Assembly (NCBI RefSeq): GCF_036226665.1 | Contig: NZ_CP109007.1 | Span: forward strand, 7,564,001-7,628,000 | Direction: 5' to 3' | Length of the DNA: 64,000 nt | Source: Streptomyces sp. NBC_00691 | GTDB taxonomy: Bacteria; Actinomycetota; Actinomycetes; Streptomycetales; Streptomycetaceae | Shown here: positions 40,970 through 49,611 of the stretch, in pieces | Position numbering within the stretch: position 1 is the stretch's first letter | Layout: each line of letters opens with the position of its first letter | Program-made: the position numbers and the translations under genes | The notes under the pieces: model-generated | The model's database searches: none | What the model was told of the DNA's origin: nothing | The model's input: the letters and a program-made list of their open reading frames with translations, nothing else

Positions 40970-42262
40970 ATGGAAGGTGACCAGGGCCTGGAACGCGATC
41001 GTGGTGCGGAAGACGTGCGGGACATGAAGGACGACACCGGCGTGCGAGGTGGACCCGGCGTGCAGGGTGACCCGGGTGGCAGCCGGGGCTGGCTGCGGTG
41101 TCTGCTCGCCGGAGCCGTGTTCGTCGTGTGCATGGCCGGCACCACGCTGCCGACCCCGCTCTATCCCCTCTACCAGGAGAAGTTCGGGTTCTCCGAGCTG
41201 ACGGTGACCGTCGTCTACGCCGTGTACGCCTTCGGGGTCATCGGCGTACTCCTCCTGGCGGGCAACGCGTCGGACACCGTCGGCAGACGCCCCACCCTGT
41301 TCTGCGGCCTGCTGTTCGCGGCGGCGAGCGCCGGATGCTTCCTGCTCGCCGACTCCCTGGGCTGGCTGTACGCGGGCCGGCTGCTCTCCGGTCTGTCAGC
41401 CGGTCTCTTCACCGGCGCCGCCACGGCGTACGTCATGGAGCTCGCCCCGCGCGGCGGCGGCTCCCGGGCGACGTTCGTGGCCACGGCCGCCAACATGGGA
41501 GGGCTCGGCTGCGGGCCGCTGCTCGCCGGACTCCTCGCGGAGTACGCCCCCGAGCCGCTGGTCCTGCCGTTCGCGGTGCACCTCGGCCTGGTGGCGGTAT
41601 CGGCCGGCGTCCTGCTGTGGCTCCCCGAGACCGTACGGGAACGGCGGGGACCGTTCGCCGTGCGACCGCGGCGGCCCGCGCTGCCGCCGCAGGTGCGGCC
41701 GGTGTTCGTGCCGGCGGCGATCGCCTCGTTCGCGGGGTTCGCGCTCTTCGGCGTGTTCACCTCGGTGAGTCCCGCGTTCCTCGCCCGGTACCTGCACGTC
41801 GACAACCACGCAGTGAGCGGCCTGGTCGTGGCCATCGCCTTCTTCGCCTCCACCGCCGGGCAACTGGCCGTCGACCGCGTCGGGGTGGCGCGCTCGCTGC
41901 CCCTGGGCTGTGCGGTGCTCTTCGGAGGACTCGTCCTCCTCGGGGCGGCGTTGTACACGGACCTGCTGGTGCTGATCGTCCTCTCCGCGGTGGTCAGCGG
42001 CGTGGGCCAGGGCCTCGCCTTCCGCGCGGCCCTGGCCTCCGTCGCCGCCGCGGCACCGCCGGACCGGCGCGCGGCGGTGATCTCGACGCTGTTCGTGGTC
42101 GCGTACACCGGTATCTCCATCCCGGTGGTCGGCGTGGGACTGCTCGCCGATCCACTCGGCCTGGAGGGGGCCGGGCTGGTGTTCATCGCCTGCATGCTGG
42201 TGCTCGTCGTCTCCGCCGCCGCGTATCTGATCAGACGGCCGCTGCCGACGAAGGGACCGTGA
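40970..42262 (+). CDS. MFS transporter (drug-efflux type)
   Basis: A 430-residue major facilitator protein with about 12 helices after a 45-residue charged N-terminal tail. The loop 2-3 motif is GNASDTVGRRPTLFCGLL (motif A variant), and MELAPRGGGSRATFVATAAN resembles efflux-type motif C neighbourhoods. The C-terminal half ends in RRPLPTKGP. The substrate is unknown. ATG 40970 has no ribosome site but lies 7 bp after a TACGGT -10-like hexamer (40957-40962), so the mRNA is probably leaderless. It lies 183 bp after the DUF1684 gene and is probably separate from it. Confidence 0.8.
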   Translation: MEGDQGLERDRGAEDVRDMKDDTGVRGGPGVQGDPGGSRGWLRCLLAGAVFVVCMAGTTLPTPLYPLYQEKFGFSELTVTVVYAVYAFGVIGVLLLAGNASDTVGRRPTLFCGLLFAAASAGCFLLADSLGWLYAGRLLSGLSAGLFTGAATAYVMELAPRGGGSRATFVATAANMGGLGCGPLLAGLLAEYAPEPLVLPFAVHLGLVAVSAGVLLWLPETVRERRGPFAVRPRRPALPPQVRPVFVPAAIASFAGFALFGVFTSVSPAFLARYLHVDNHAVSGLVVAIAFFASTAGQLAVDRVGVARSLPLGCAVLFGGLVLLGAALYTDLLVLIVLSAVVSGVGQGLAFRAALASVAAAAPPDRRAAVISTLFVVAYTGISIPVVGVGLLADPLGLEGAGLVFIACMLVLVVSAAAYLIRRPLPTKGP

Positions 42263-42270
42263 CCGGCCCG

Positions 42271-42291
42271 CCCCGCCGACGTGAGCGGCGG
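42271..42291. terminator. Hairpin after the MFS gene
   Basis: CCCGCCG pairs with CGGCGGG around ACGTGAG, 9 bp after the MFS stop, between convergent genes. Confidence 0.5.
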
Positions 42292-42351
42292 GTGCCGGTA
42301 CGACCGGCGGCCCGCCGCGACACGCGGGTCCGGCGGCGGCGAACACGTGGG

Positions 42352-42744
42352 TCAGACCGTGACGAAGACGTCCCCCGCCGTGTCGCGGAGGACGAACCCG
42401 TTGTCGAGCCGCACGCGGACCCGCACCGGGATCTCCGCCTCCTGGTAGGCGATCCACGCCGGTTCGAGCGCGGCGACCCGCTCCTCCAGCTGCCCCCTGC
42501 TCCCCGGCGGCATCTGGTGGCCGAAGTCGTCGAGGAGCGACTTGAGCCGGGCGTACTCGCGTACCTCCTCGCTCTCCCGACGGTCGTCGTCCACCTCTTC
42601 GACGGTGCCCTCGGTGCCCGCGGCCAGGGCGAGCAATCCGACGACGGTGCCCGGCTCCCCCGGGGATTCCCCGGCCAGGGCGACCTGACCCGTCAGGGTG
42701 AGTTCCACCGCCAGCTGTACGCGCCGGCCCACTTTCAGCGTCAT
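42352..42744 (-). CDS. Hypothetical protein, 130 residues
   Basis: A small acidic soluble protein that I do not recognise. It begins MTLKVGRRVQLAVELTLTGQ, has a central acidic helix (GTEGTVEEVDDDRRESEEVR), and ends with a beta-rich segment (PVRVRVRLDNGFVLRDTAGD). ATG 42744 follows AAGGACC. It lies downstream of the diacylglycerol-kinase-like gene on the same strand but behind a strong hairpin, so it probably has its own promoter. The N- and C-terminal strands could form a small barrel. Confidence 0.6.
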   Translation of the reverse strand: MTLKVGRRVQLAVELTLTGQVALAGESPGEPGTVVGLLALAAGTEGTVEEVDDDRRESEEVREYARLKSLLDDFGHQMPPGSRGQLEERVAALEPAWIAYQEAEIPVRVRVRLDNGFVLRDTAGDVFVTV

Positions 42745-42793
42745 CGGTCCTTCGTCTCTCCGCTCGGCCGGGCCACGACCGCGTACGTCCGCG

Positions 42794-42828
42794 GAACGGC
42801 CCGGGGGTGCCATTGTCCCGGGCCGTTC
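42794..42828 (-). terminator. Terminator hairpin after the lipid-kinase-like gene
   Basis: A 12-bp perfect stem (42794-42805 with 42817-42828) has an 11-base loop and lies 19 bp beyond the minus-strand stop at 42847. Confidence 0.75.
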
Positions 42829-42846
42829 GGGTGCGGACGGACGTCG

Positions 42847-44367
42847 TCAGCCGTCCCGTCCCGGGGAGCTCGGCACCGGACGGCCGAAGGCCAGGTCGAA
42901 GAGCCGTCGCCAGTCCACGCGCGGGGCGGGGACGACGACGCCGGGGCGGTCGCGCGGCACCAGGACCCGCAGGGCGCCCGGACGCAGCGTGCAGACGACC
43001 GGCGTGGTCATGCGCAAGGCCTCACCGTCGACCGCGACGGGGATCTCGCCCGCGCCCGGGGAGCCGTTCCGGGCGGCACCCGCGTCGGGACCGTCCGCGC
43101 CGGAACCGTCCGTATCCGCGCCGTCAGCGTCCGATCCGTCCCCGGAACCGTCCGTCCCCGCCCCGTCCGTGTCCGAGCCGCTCGCGTCCGCCTCGCCCGT
43201 CACGGTCGAGGTCACCTCGACGCGGCGGGCGGTCGTGACGGTCAGCCCGGTGGACTGCGCACCGCGCACCGCGAGGTCCGCGGCCTCCGCGGCGCCCTCC
43301 ACCCGGATGCCCAGCACGCCCAGCTCGCCGTCGTCGAGGCTGGGCCGACGGCCTCCGCCACTCAGCACGTCGGGCGAGGCGTACGCGTTGTTGCTGACCA
43401 GGAGAGCCTGCTGGGACGTCAGGGTCGTGCCGTCGATCCGTGCGTCGAGCCGTCGCACCCCTTCGCCGACCAGCAGGTCGGGCATGAGGGTGAGCGCCGT
43501 GCCCGCCTTGTCGTCACGGTATTCGGGGCGCTGCACGACATCGGCGTAGACCCCGAAGGACACGGTGTTGACGAAGGGACGGCCTCCGACGTCGCCGAGG
43601 TCGATCCGGAGCTCCTCCCCGTCCGTGAGCGCGTCGAGGCAGCGGGCCGGGTCGGAACGGTCGAGGCCGAGGTCCATCGCGAGGTGGTTGCGGGTCCCGG
43701 CCGAGATGACGAGGAACGGCAGATCGTGCTCGGCGGCGACCGCCGCCACCAGCGCCTGCGTGCCGTCGCCGCCCGCGACGCCGAGCAGGTCCGCGCCCTC
43801 GGCCACCGCCTCGCGGGCCAGCGCGGCCACATCGGCCGGGGCGTCGGGATCGAGCACGGTCACCCGGGCACCCAGGGCCTCCGCCCGGTCGACGAGACCG
43901 AAGCGGCCGACCTTCCCGTCCCCCGACTTCGGATTCATGATGAGGAACGCCCGCTGGGGCCGGCGGGCCGGGAACGACGGGGTCTTCCGCCGGGGCCGGG
44001 CCCGGTGCAGCGCGGTCCGCGCGCAGGCCAGGGAGACGGCCCAGCACAGGACCAGCACCAGCGCCGTGCGCCACAGCCCGTCGTGGGCGTAGAGGACCAC
44101 GACGCCGGCCGGGGCGGCGACCGCGACGAGGGCCCCCAGCAGGCGGACCGCGCCGCGGTGCGCCAGGAACCACCACACGCCCGCGGCACAGACCACGAGC
44201 CCCAGCAGACCGGCCAGCACGACCACGAGGCCGCCGTCGCCGATCGTGAGCACCAGGACGACCAGGGAGCCGACCGCCGCGAGCACGGCGATCCGGGCCA
44301 GGAAGCGCGCCGCGGTTCCCGCACCGGATCCCGTCGTCCGCGTACCGCCCCTGCCGTCCTGGCTCAT
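42847..44367 (-). CDS. Membrane-anchored diacylglycerol kinase-like protein
   Basis: A 506-residue protein. The N-terminus has a set of hydrophobic helices (about 25-120). It is followed by a DAGK catalytic domain starting RAFLIMNPKSGDGKVGRF, with the nucleotide-binding GVAGGDGTQALVAAVA and ISAGTRNHLAMDLGLD. It probably phosphorylates a lipid such as diacylglycerol at the membrane. A low-complexity Asp/Gly/Ser/Ala insert of about 50 residues (about 391-440) interrupts the C-terminal beta domain before VAVDGEAL. ATG 44367 follows GAGGTGGGA. Membrane-fused DAGK-like proteins are common in Streptomyces; the insert is unusual. Confidence 0.85.
   Translation of the reverse strand: MSQDGRGGTRTTGSGAGTAARFLARIAVLAAVGSLVVLVLTIGDGGLVVVLAGLLGLVVCAAGVWWFLAHRGAVRLLGALVAVAAPAGVVVLYAHDGLWRTALVLVLCWAVSLACARTALHRARPRRKTPSFPARRPQRAFLIMNPKSGDGKVGRFGLVDRAEALGARVTVLDPDAPADVAALAREAVAEGADLLGVAGGDGTQALVAAVAAEHDLPFLVISAGTRNHLAMDLGLDRSDPARCLDALTDGEELRIDLGDVGGRPFVNTVSFGVYADVVQRPEYRDDKAGTALTLMPDLLVGEGVRRLDARIDGTTLTSQQALLVSNNAYASPDVLSGGGRRPSLDDGELGVLGIRVEGAAEAADLAVRGAQSTGLTVTTARRVEVTSTVTGEADASGSDTDGAGTDGSGDGSDADGADTDGSGADGPDAGAARNGSPGAGEIPVAVDGEALRMTTPVVCTLRPGALRVLVPRDRPGVVVPAPRVDWRRLFDLAFGRPVPSSPGRDG
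43045..43197 (-). repeat. Degenerate repeat coding an Asp/Gly/Ser-rich insert
   Basis: Short repeats around GACGGNNCCGG and TCCGNNCCG encode an acidic stretch of alternating Asp, Gly, Ser, Ala and Thr inside the lipid-kinase-like protein. The frame is kept through the repeat, so the insert is translated. It looks like a slippage-driven expansion and may vary in length between strains. Confidence 0.7.
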
Positions 44368-44467
44368 CCCGTGTCCCACCTCTCGGCCCGGTCCGTGCCC
44401 CCAGCGTTCACGTTCCGGGACGGGCGGGCATCCCTGCCGGGCCGTGCGGGTGAGACCCCGGCCGGCC

Positions 44468-45028
44468 TCAGGCGGCCGGGGGGCGCGGGGCGCGCCGCCG
44501 TTCGACGAGGAGGTACGCGAGGCCCGGCAGTGTCAGCAGGGCGCTGCCCCACAGGGGCAGGAGGAACAGCGTCTCCTCGCCGGCCAGCCTCCGCGTCAGG
44601 AGCATGACCGGAAGGCCGACGACCAGGGCCACGAGCCAGCCCTTGCCGAAGCCGAGGGTGCCGCGACGCAGTTCGAGGACCACGGTCGCGGTGCCGATGC
44701 TCACCCAGAAGGCCAGCCGCCCGGCGTCGATGTCCACGACCGTCGTCCGGTGGACGAGGTGCGACATCAGCAGCAGCCCGCCCACGACGAGCGGAACCAG
44801 CGCCGCCATCCTCGGCAGCCGCCGGTGCAGCGGCGTCCGGGCCCTGGCCCAGGACGCGGCGAAGGACCTGACGTTCCGGCCGACGACGTCCCGCGGAGTG
44901 CGTCCGGCCGCCGCGGCGTCCTCCAGGTGGGCCGTGAGTTCGGCGAGCATCTCGCGTACGGACGCGTCGTCGACGCCCCGGTACTCCCAGTTGCTGCGGC
45001 AGACCGCGAGGACGTGCTCGTTGGTCAT
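44468..45028 (-). CDS. Membrane protein coupled to PadR (HAAS-like)
   Basis: A 186-residue protein whose N-terminal 65 residues (SVREMLAELTAHLEDAAAAG, then TPRDVVGRNVRSFAASW) resemble the HAAS helical signalling domain that commonly accompanies PadR regulators. Four hydrophobic helices follow (about 73-175), ending in a basic tail. Its ATG overlaps the PadR stop by four bases, so the pair is translationally coupled. It is probably a membrane partner of the PadR system; the signal is unknown. Confidence 0.75.
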   Translation of the reverse strand: MTNEHVLAVCRSNWEYRGVDDASVREMLAELTAHLEDAAAAGRTPRDVVGRNVRSFAASWARARTPLHRRLPRMAALVPLVVGGLLLMSHLVHRTTVVDIDAGRLAFWVSIGTATVVLELRRGTLGFGKGWLVALVVGLPVMLLTRRLAGEETLFLLPLWGSALLTLPGLAYLLVERRRAPRPPAA

Positions 45029-45408
45029 GGTGTCGTTCCCCCGTGGGTCGTTCGAGCGAGGATCCGGTCGGCCTGGGCGGTGAACCCCTGCCAGACGGTC
45101 CGGCCGTGCTCCAGCTCGGCCCGGCCGGCCTCGGACAGCCGGTAGTACTTGCGCGGCGCCCCGCCGCTGGACGACGGCGCGCGGAACGGCTCGACGAGCC
45201 CGGCGCGCTCCATCCTGGCCAGCAGCGGATAGATGCTGCCCTCGCCGACGAGTTCGAGCCCGCTCTCCGTGAGGGCCTCGATGAACTCGTACCCGTACCG
45301 CGGTCGTTCGGCGATCAGTGAGAGCAGGCACAGGTCGAGCACCCCTCGCAGGAGCTGACTCCGCCGTTGGTCACCGGCTGTCGGCAGCTCCTTTGTCATG
45401 CGGCGCAT
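45025..45408 (-). CDS. PadR family regulator
   Basis: A 127-residue PadR-type winged-helix repressor. The core is RYGYEFIEALTESGLELVGE, then GSIYPLLARMERAGLV, followed by the wing PRKYYRLSEAGRAEL. ATG 45408 or the internal ATG 45399 may be used; neither has a clear ribosome site, so translation may be leaderless. A TGCCTTG-N5-CAAGACA dyad lies just upstream and is its likely operator. The gene is divergent from the GAF-PP2C-HATPase gene, 75 bp away, so that gene may be controlled by the same site. Confidence 0.88.
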   Translation of the reverse strand: MRRMTKELPTAGDQRRSQLLRGVLDLCLLSLIAERPRYGYEFIEALTESGLELVGEGSIYPLLARMERAGLVEPFRAPSSSGGAPRKYYRLSEAGRAELEHGRTVWQGFTAQADRILARTTHGGTTP

Positions 45409-45421
45409 GGTAGTCGGCCAC

Positions 45422-45440
45422 TGCCTTGCGCCACAAGACA
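45422..45440. promoter_or_regulatory. Inverted repeat in the padR promoter, probable operator
   Basis: TGCCTTG (45422-45428) and CAAGACA (45434-45440) form a dyad with one mismatch and a 5-bp spacer, 14 bp upstream of the padR ATG. It lies in the 75-bp divergent gap and could control both flanking genes. Confidence 0.55.
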
Positions 45441-45483
45441 GTGACAGGACGTGCCGCCCTGATCGGCCAGGAGGGGAAGTCAG

Positions 45484-47334
45484 GTGCATGATGTGCACCA
45501 ACAGCGGACGAGTTTCTGTCTGGAGGCCGAAAGAGTGAACGATGGCAACGGGAGACGGCGCCTTGCCCGCCGCGCCTCGGCCGGAAAGGGCGCCTCGGTC
45601 CTCCGCTCGGCCGGTGCCCGCGGACGGCTCGGCCGGAGCGACGGGGACGTCCCCCTCGACCGCGTCACCACTCGCGGCCGGCTCGCCTGGCTGAATTCCG
45701 CGGGTTCCAGGATCGGCACCACCCTCGACCTGGAGCGCACCGCTCAGGAACTGGCCGAGTTCACCGTGCCCACTCTGGCCGACGGCGCCGCCGTCGACAT
45801 CCTGGAGAGCGTCCTGCGGGGCGAGGAGGGCTCACGCTGGACGGGTACGGGCGTCCCGCTCCTGCGCGCCACCGCGCTGAGCTTCGTCGACACGCTGGTC
45901 TCCCTGGAGCCCACCCCGGTCGGCGAGACCTTCGTCCAGACCGAGGAGACCCACGAGACGCTCCTCCACCGGTACTGCCTGCGGCAGGGCAGGCCCGTCC
46001 TCGTCAGCCGCATGCGCCACGAGGACTTTCTCAGGGTCGCGCCGACGGAGAGCGCCGCGGCGAAGATGCGCGCCGCGGGAGTCCACAGCTATCTGGCGGT
46101 GCCGCTGATCGCCCGCGGTCTGCTGCTCGGCAGCGCCGACTTCGTCCGCGGCCCCGGAACGCCCCCGTTCTCGGCCACGGACCTCGCCCTGGCCGAGCAG
46201 CTGGCCTCCCAGGCCGCCGTCTACATCGACAACGCCCGGCTGTACGGACGCGAGCGCCAGCACGTCGTCTCCCTGCAGCGCAGCCTGCTGCCCCGGGCGA
46301 CCCCGGTGACGCCGGGGCTGCGCGTGCACGCCGAGTACACGCCCTCGACGGCCCACCACGGCGTGGGCGGCGACTGGTACGACGTGATGGCCCTGCCCGG
46401 CGGACGGACGGCCCTGATGGTGGGCGACGTCATGGGCCACGGACTGCCCGCCGCCGCCACCATGGGCCGGCTGCGCGCGGTGGCCCGCACCCTGATGACC
46501 CTCGACATGGCGCCGGAGCGGGTCCTCGCCCGGCTCGACCTCGCCACCCGTGACCTGGAGGACGAGCAGGTCGCCACCTTCCTCTGCGCCGTCCACGACC
46601 CGGCCGACTCCACCTACACCCTGGCCAGCGCCGGTCATCTGCCCCCGCTGCTGGTCGACGGCGACGGCTCGGCAGCCTTCGTGGACGTACCGATCGGCGC
46701 CCCGCTCGGCGCGGGAGTGATCCCGTACGACCCGATCCGCTTGCGGGTCCCGGTGGGCGGCCATCTGGTCATGTACACGGACGGCCTGGTGAAGTCCCGG
46801 CACGCGGACCTCGACCACCAGCTGGAGCGGCTGCGGTCGGCGGCCCGCCGCCTCACCCCCGAGGCACTCGAACGAGGGGGCCTCACGGACTGCGCCCCCA
46901 CCGACTCCAGCCGCTTCGACGAGGCCGTGCTGCTCGTCGCGACGACCGCGTCGGGCACCCCGGACGAGCTGTGCGAGTGGCAGCTGCCGCAGGAGGGGCG
47001 GGCCGCGTCCGTCGCCCGCGGTCTGGTCACGGACCAGCTCGACGCATGGGATCTGGCGGAGCTCGCCGACGTCTGCGAACTCGTCGTCTCCGAGCTCGTG
47101 GGCAACGCCCTGCGGTACGGGAACGGCCCCGGACGGCTGCGGCTGCTGCGCGGCGAACGCCTGGTGGTGGAGGTCTCGGACACGGGGCCCGACCTGCCCC
47201 AGATCCAGCACGCGGACCTCAGCGACGAGGGCGGCCGGGGTCTCCAGCTCATCAACATGCTGTGCCGCCGCTGGGGCTCGTGCCGCACCGTCTCCGGCAA
47301 GGTGGTGTGGGCGGAGCAGAACCTGCCCGACTGA
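45484..47334 (+). CDS. GAF - PP2C (SpoIIE-type) phosphatase - HATPase signalling protein
   Basis: A 616-residue soluble regulator of a partner-switching (RsbU/RsbW-like) system. A GAF domain (about 75-250) should bind a small signal. A PP2C SpoIIE domain (about 265-475) has metal-binding GGDWYDV and VGDVMGHGLPAAATM, and should dephosphorylate an anti-sigma antagonist. A C-terminal GHKL ATPase domain (about 495-612) has N-box ELVVSELVGNALRYG and G1 VSDTGPDLP, and could act as the opposing kinase. GTG 45484 follows AGGAGGGG at a good distance. Such triple fusions are frequent in Streptomyces; partner proteins are not encoded nearby. Confidence 0.9.
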   Translation: MHDVHQQRTSFCLEAERVNDGNGRRRLARRASAGKGASVLRSAGARGRLGRSDGDVPLDRVTTRGRLAWLNSAGSRIGTTLDLERTAQELAEFTVPTLADGAAVDILESVLRGEEGSRWTGTGVPLLRATALSFVDTLVSLEPTPVGETFVQTEETHETLLHRYCLRQGRPVLVSRMRHEDFLRVAPTESAAAKMRAAGVHSYLAVPLIARGLLLGSADFVRGPGTPPFSATDLALAEQLASQAAVYIDNARLYGRERQHVVSLQRSLLPRATPVTPGLRVHAEYTPSTAHHGVGGDWYDVMALPGGRTALMVGDVMGHGLPAAATMGRLRAVARTLMTLDMAPERVLARLDLATRDLEDEQVATFLCAVHDPADSTYTLASAGHLPPLLVDGDGSAAFVDVPIGAPLGAGVIPYDPIRLRVPVGGHLVMYTDGLVKSRHADLDHQLERLRSAARRLTPEALERGGLTDCAPTDSSRFDEAVLLVATTASGTPDELCEWQLPQEGRAASVARGLVTDQLDAWDLAELADVCELVVSELVGNALRYGNGPGRLRLLRGERLVVEVSDTGPDLPQIQHADLSDEGGRGLQLINMLCRRWGSCRTVSGKVVWAEQNLPD

Positions 47335-47341
47335 GGAACGG

Positions 47342-47380
47342 GGAAGTGCCCCTCTCCCACCGGGGGAGAGGGGCACTTCC
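47342..47380. terminator. Bidirectional terminator hairpin
   Basis: A perfect 17-bp stem (47342-47358 with 47364-47380) with loop ACCGG lies between the convergent phosphatase and cupredoxin-DUF1080 genes. It is one of the strongest terminators in the window. Confidence 0.9.
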
Positions 47381-47385
47381 GCGGA

Positions 47386-49611
47386 CTAGAGCTCCTTCAC
47401 CCGGATGTTGCGGTAGGAGATGACGTCCGTCGTGCCGTGGACCTGGAGCCCGATGTAGCCGGAGGCGTAGCGCCGGCCGTCCGTGCCCGGGTCGTCGCCG
47501 CGCGGAGGCTGGAAGAGCTGCCCGCCCGTGTTGTCGAACTCGTTGATCAGCTTGCCGTTGCGGAAGACCGAGTAGTGCTGGCCCTCCACCCGGATCTCGT
47601 AGTCGTTCCAGGTGCCCTTGGGCGTCACCCCGGCACCGGCGAGGCCGACGCGGTCGAAGCCGTAGAGCGAGCCCGTCTTGTACATGTCGCCGTCGGGCCG
47701 GTCCAGGACCTGGATCTCATGGCCGTACTTGATCGCGACCCACTCCGGACGGGACTCCTCGGGGTTGTCGTGGACGTAGGGGAAGCGGACGAAGACCCCG
47801 CCGTTGGCGTTGCCCGCGCCGGGGGCGTCGTCGCGCCACTGGAGCTTGAGCGAGAAGTCGCCGTACTGCCGTTGCGGGAACCACAGCATGCCCATGCCCG
47901 GCACCGTGGTGCTGCTGGTCATGGCGCCGTCCGCGCTCAGTCCGAACTTCCCGCCGCCGACGTGCTGCCACTTCGAGAAGCTCGCCGCGGTGCCGTCGAA
48001 CAGGTCGCGGTACCCCTCGGTCCGGCCCGGCCTGCCGATGCCCGACTGCTTGGCCGCGCGGTAGATCTTCCCGTGCTCGCGGGTGTCGATGACACCGTCG
48101 GCGAGCAGCCGGTCGATCACCGTGTCCACGTGCTTGAGGAACAGCGCGTGCGAGGACCAGTCCTTCTCGTCCTCGATGAGTTCGTTGACCGTGCAGCGGC
48201 TGTTCGTCATCCGGTTCGGGACACCGGTGTCGACGGTCCCGACGATGACGGTCAGCCGCTCGTCGAACTCGGGACAGTTCGGCGCGGGCACCCCGCCGCC
48301 CTCGGCGACGGTGAAGGCCGTGCTCCGGGCCGCGGAGGTGTTGCCGGCCTTGTCCGTCGCCCGGTACAGCACCGTGTGACGGCCGACCCGGTCGACGATC
48401 ACCGGGGTGGTGTACGCGAGGTACGGTCCGCCGTCGAGCGAGTACTCGATCCGCTCGACGCCCGAGTCCGCGTCGAACGCCGACAGCGTGACCGTGGCGC
48501 TGGTGATGTACGCGCCGTCGGAGTCGCGCACGCCCGCGACCGAGGCGGCGGCCTCGGGGGCGGTGGTGTCGGGGGCGGGCTGGGTGACGACCGTGAAGGC
48601 CGCCGACTTCACCGGGGCGGTGTTCCCCGCCTTGTCGGTGGCCCGGTAGCGGACCGTGTGCTCGCCCGCCTCATGCACCATCACCGGAGCGGTGTAGGTC
48701 TGCCAGGCGCCGTCGCCGAGCGCGTACTCGATGGTGTTGACGCCCGACCCGGTGTCGGACGCGGTCACCGTCACCGTGGCCATGTCGAGATAGCGGCCCT
48801 GGTCGTCCCGCTCGCCCGACACGGTCGCCGAGGTCTCGGGTGCCGTCGTGTCGTCGGTGGGCCGGGCGACGACCGAGAACGCGGCGGTCTTCTCGGCGGC
48901 CGTGTTGCCCGCCTTGTCGCCGGCCCGGTACCGGATCGTGTGCGCGCCGACCTGGTCGACGATCACCGGTACCGTGTACGGCTGCCACGGGCCGTCCGCG
49001 CCGACCGCGTACTCGACCTTGTCGACGCCCGAACCGGCGTCCGTCGCCCCGAGCGTGACGGTCGCCTGGCCGACGTAGGCGCCGTCGGCGTTGCGGTCGC
49101 CCTCGACCTTCGCGGTGGTCTCCGGCGCGGTGGTGTCCTCGCCGCCGCCCTCGGTGACCGTGAGGATGCCCTGCATCTGGCCGTGCCCGGGGATCGTGCA
49201 CTTGAACAGGTACCGGCCCGGGGTCAGCGTCACCTCGGCCGTGTGCCGGCCGCCGTTCGCGTCGCTCGGGTTGGCCAGGATGTTGAGCGGGACGTCGTTG
49301 TTGTACTCCGGGTCGGAGACGTCGAACGTCAGGGTGTGCGGCATGCCGGTCGTGTTGCCGGTCGCCGCGCTGTTCTCGAAGACGATCGTCGTCGCCCCGG
49401 CCACCGCCGTGGTCGGGAACTCCAGATAGCGGTCGATCGGGTCGCCCGCCTTCCAGGTCAGCACCTGCGCCGCCGCGGTCCGGCGCCCGTCGTCGCCGCG
49501 TCGGGCGTCGTCCGCCCTGCCGTAGGCTGCCGCCGAGGTCAGGCCGACGACCATCGCCACGGCGGCCAGCAGGGCCGCCCAGAGGCTCGCGCCTCGGTGT
49601 CTCGTGATCAC
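47386..49611 (-). CDS. Secreted cupredoxin / Ig-like repeats / DUF1080 protein
   Basis: A 741-residue exported multidomain protein. After a signal segment (about 1-30), a cupredoxin-like domain (about 47-155) has candidate copper ligands in MPHTLTF and CTIPGHGQMQG (Cys, His, Met). Three near-identical repeats of about 94 residues follow from about 162, 256 and 350, each starting TTAPE and containing SGVxxIEYALG-like and YRATDKAGNT segments; they resemble bacterial Ig-like/chitobiase C-terminal sandwiches. A two-cysteine helical linker leads to a C-terminal DUF1080 domain (about 530-741), the 3-keto-disaccharide hydrolase/LamG-like fold. GTG 49611 overlaps the upstream gene stop (GTGA), so both are co-translated. 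Confidence 0.85.
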   Translation of the reverse strand: MITRHRGASLWAALLAAVAMVVGLTSAAAYGRADDARRGDDGRRTAAAQVLTWKAGDPIDRYLEFPTTAVAGATTIVFENSAATGNTTGMPHTLTFDVSDPEYNNDVPLNILANPSDANGGRHTAEVTLTPGRYLFKCTIPGHGQMQGILTVTEGGGEDTTAPETTAKVEGDRNADGAYVGQATVTLGATDAGSGVDKVEYAVGADGPWQPYTVPVIVDQVGAHTIRYRAGDKAGNTAAEKTAAFSVVARPTDDTTAPETSATVSGERDDQGRYLDMATVTVTASDTGSGVNTIEYALGDGAWQTYTAPVMVHEAGEHTVRYRATDKAGNTAPVKSAAFTVVTQPAPDTTAPEAAASVAGVRDSDGAYITSATVTLSAFDADSGVERIEYSLDGGPYLAYTTPVIVDRVGRHTVLYRATDKAGNTSAARSTAFTVAEGGGVPAPNCPEFDERLTVIVGTVDTGVPNRMTNSRCTVNELIEDEKDWSSHALFLKHVDTVIDRLLADGVIDTREHGKIYRAAKQSGIGRPGRTEGYRDLFDGTAASFSKWQHVGGGKFGLSADGAMTSSTTVPGMGMLWFPQRQYGDFSLKLQWRDDAPGAGNANGGVFVRFPYVHDNPEESRPEWVAIKYGHEIQVLDRPDGDMYKTGSLYGFDRVGLAGAGVTPKGTWNDYEIRVEGQHYSVFRNGKLINEFDNTGGQLFQPPRGDDPGTDGRRYASGYIGLQVHGTTDVISYRNIRVKEL

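Noticed and set aside
42352..44379. GTG 44379 as the start of the lipid-kinase-like gene
   Set aside because: It overlaps the GAGGTGGG ribosome site that serves ATG 44367, which is the better start.
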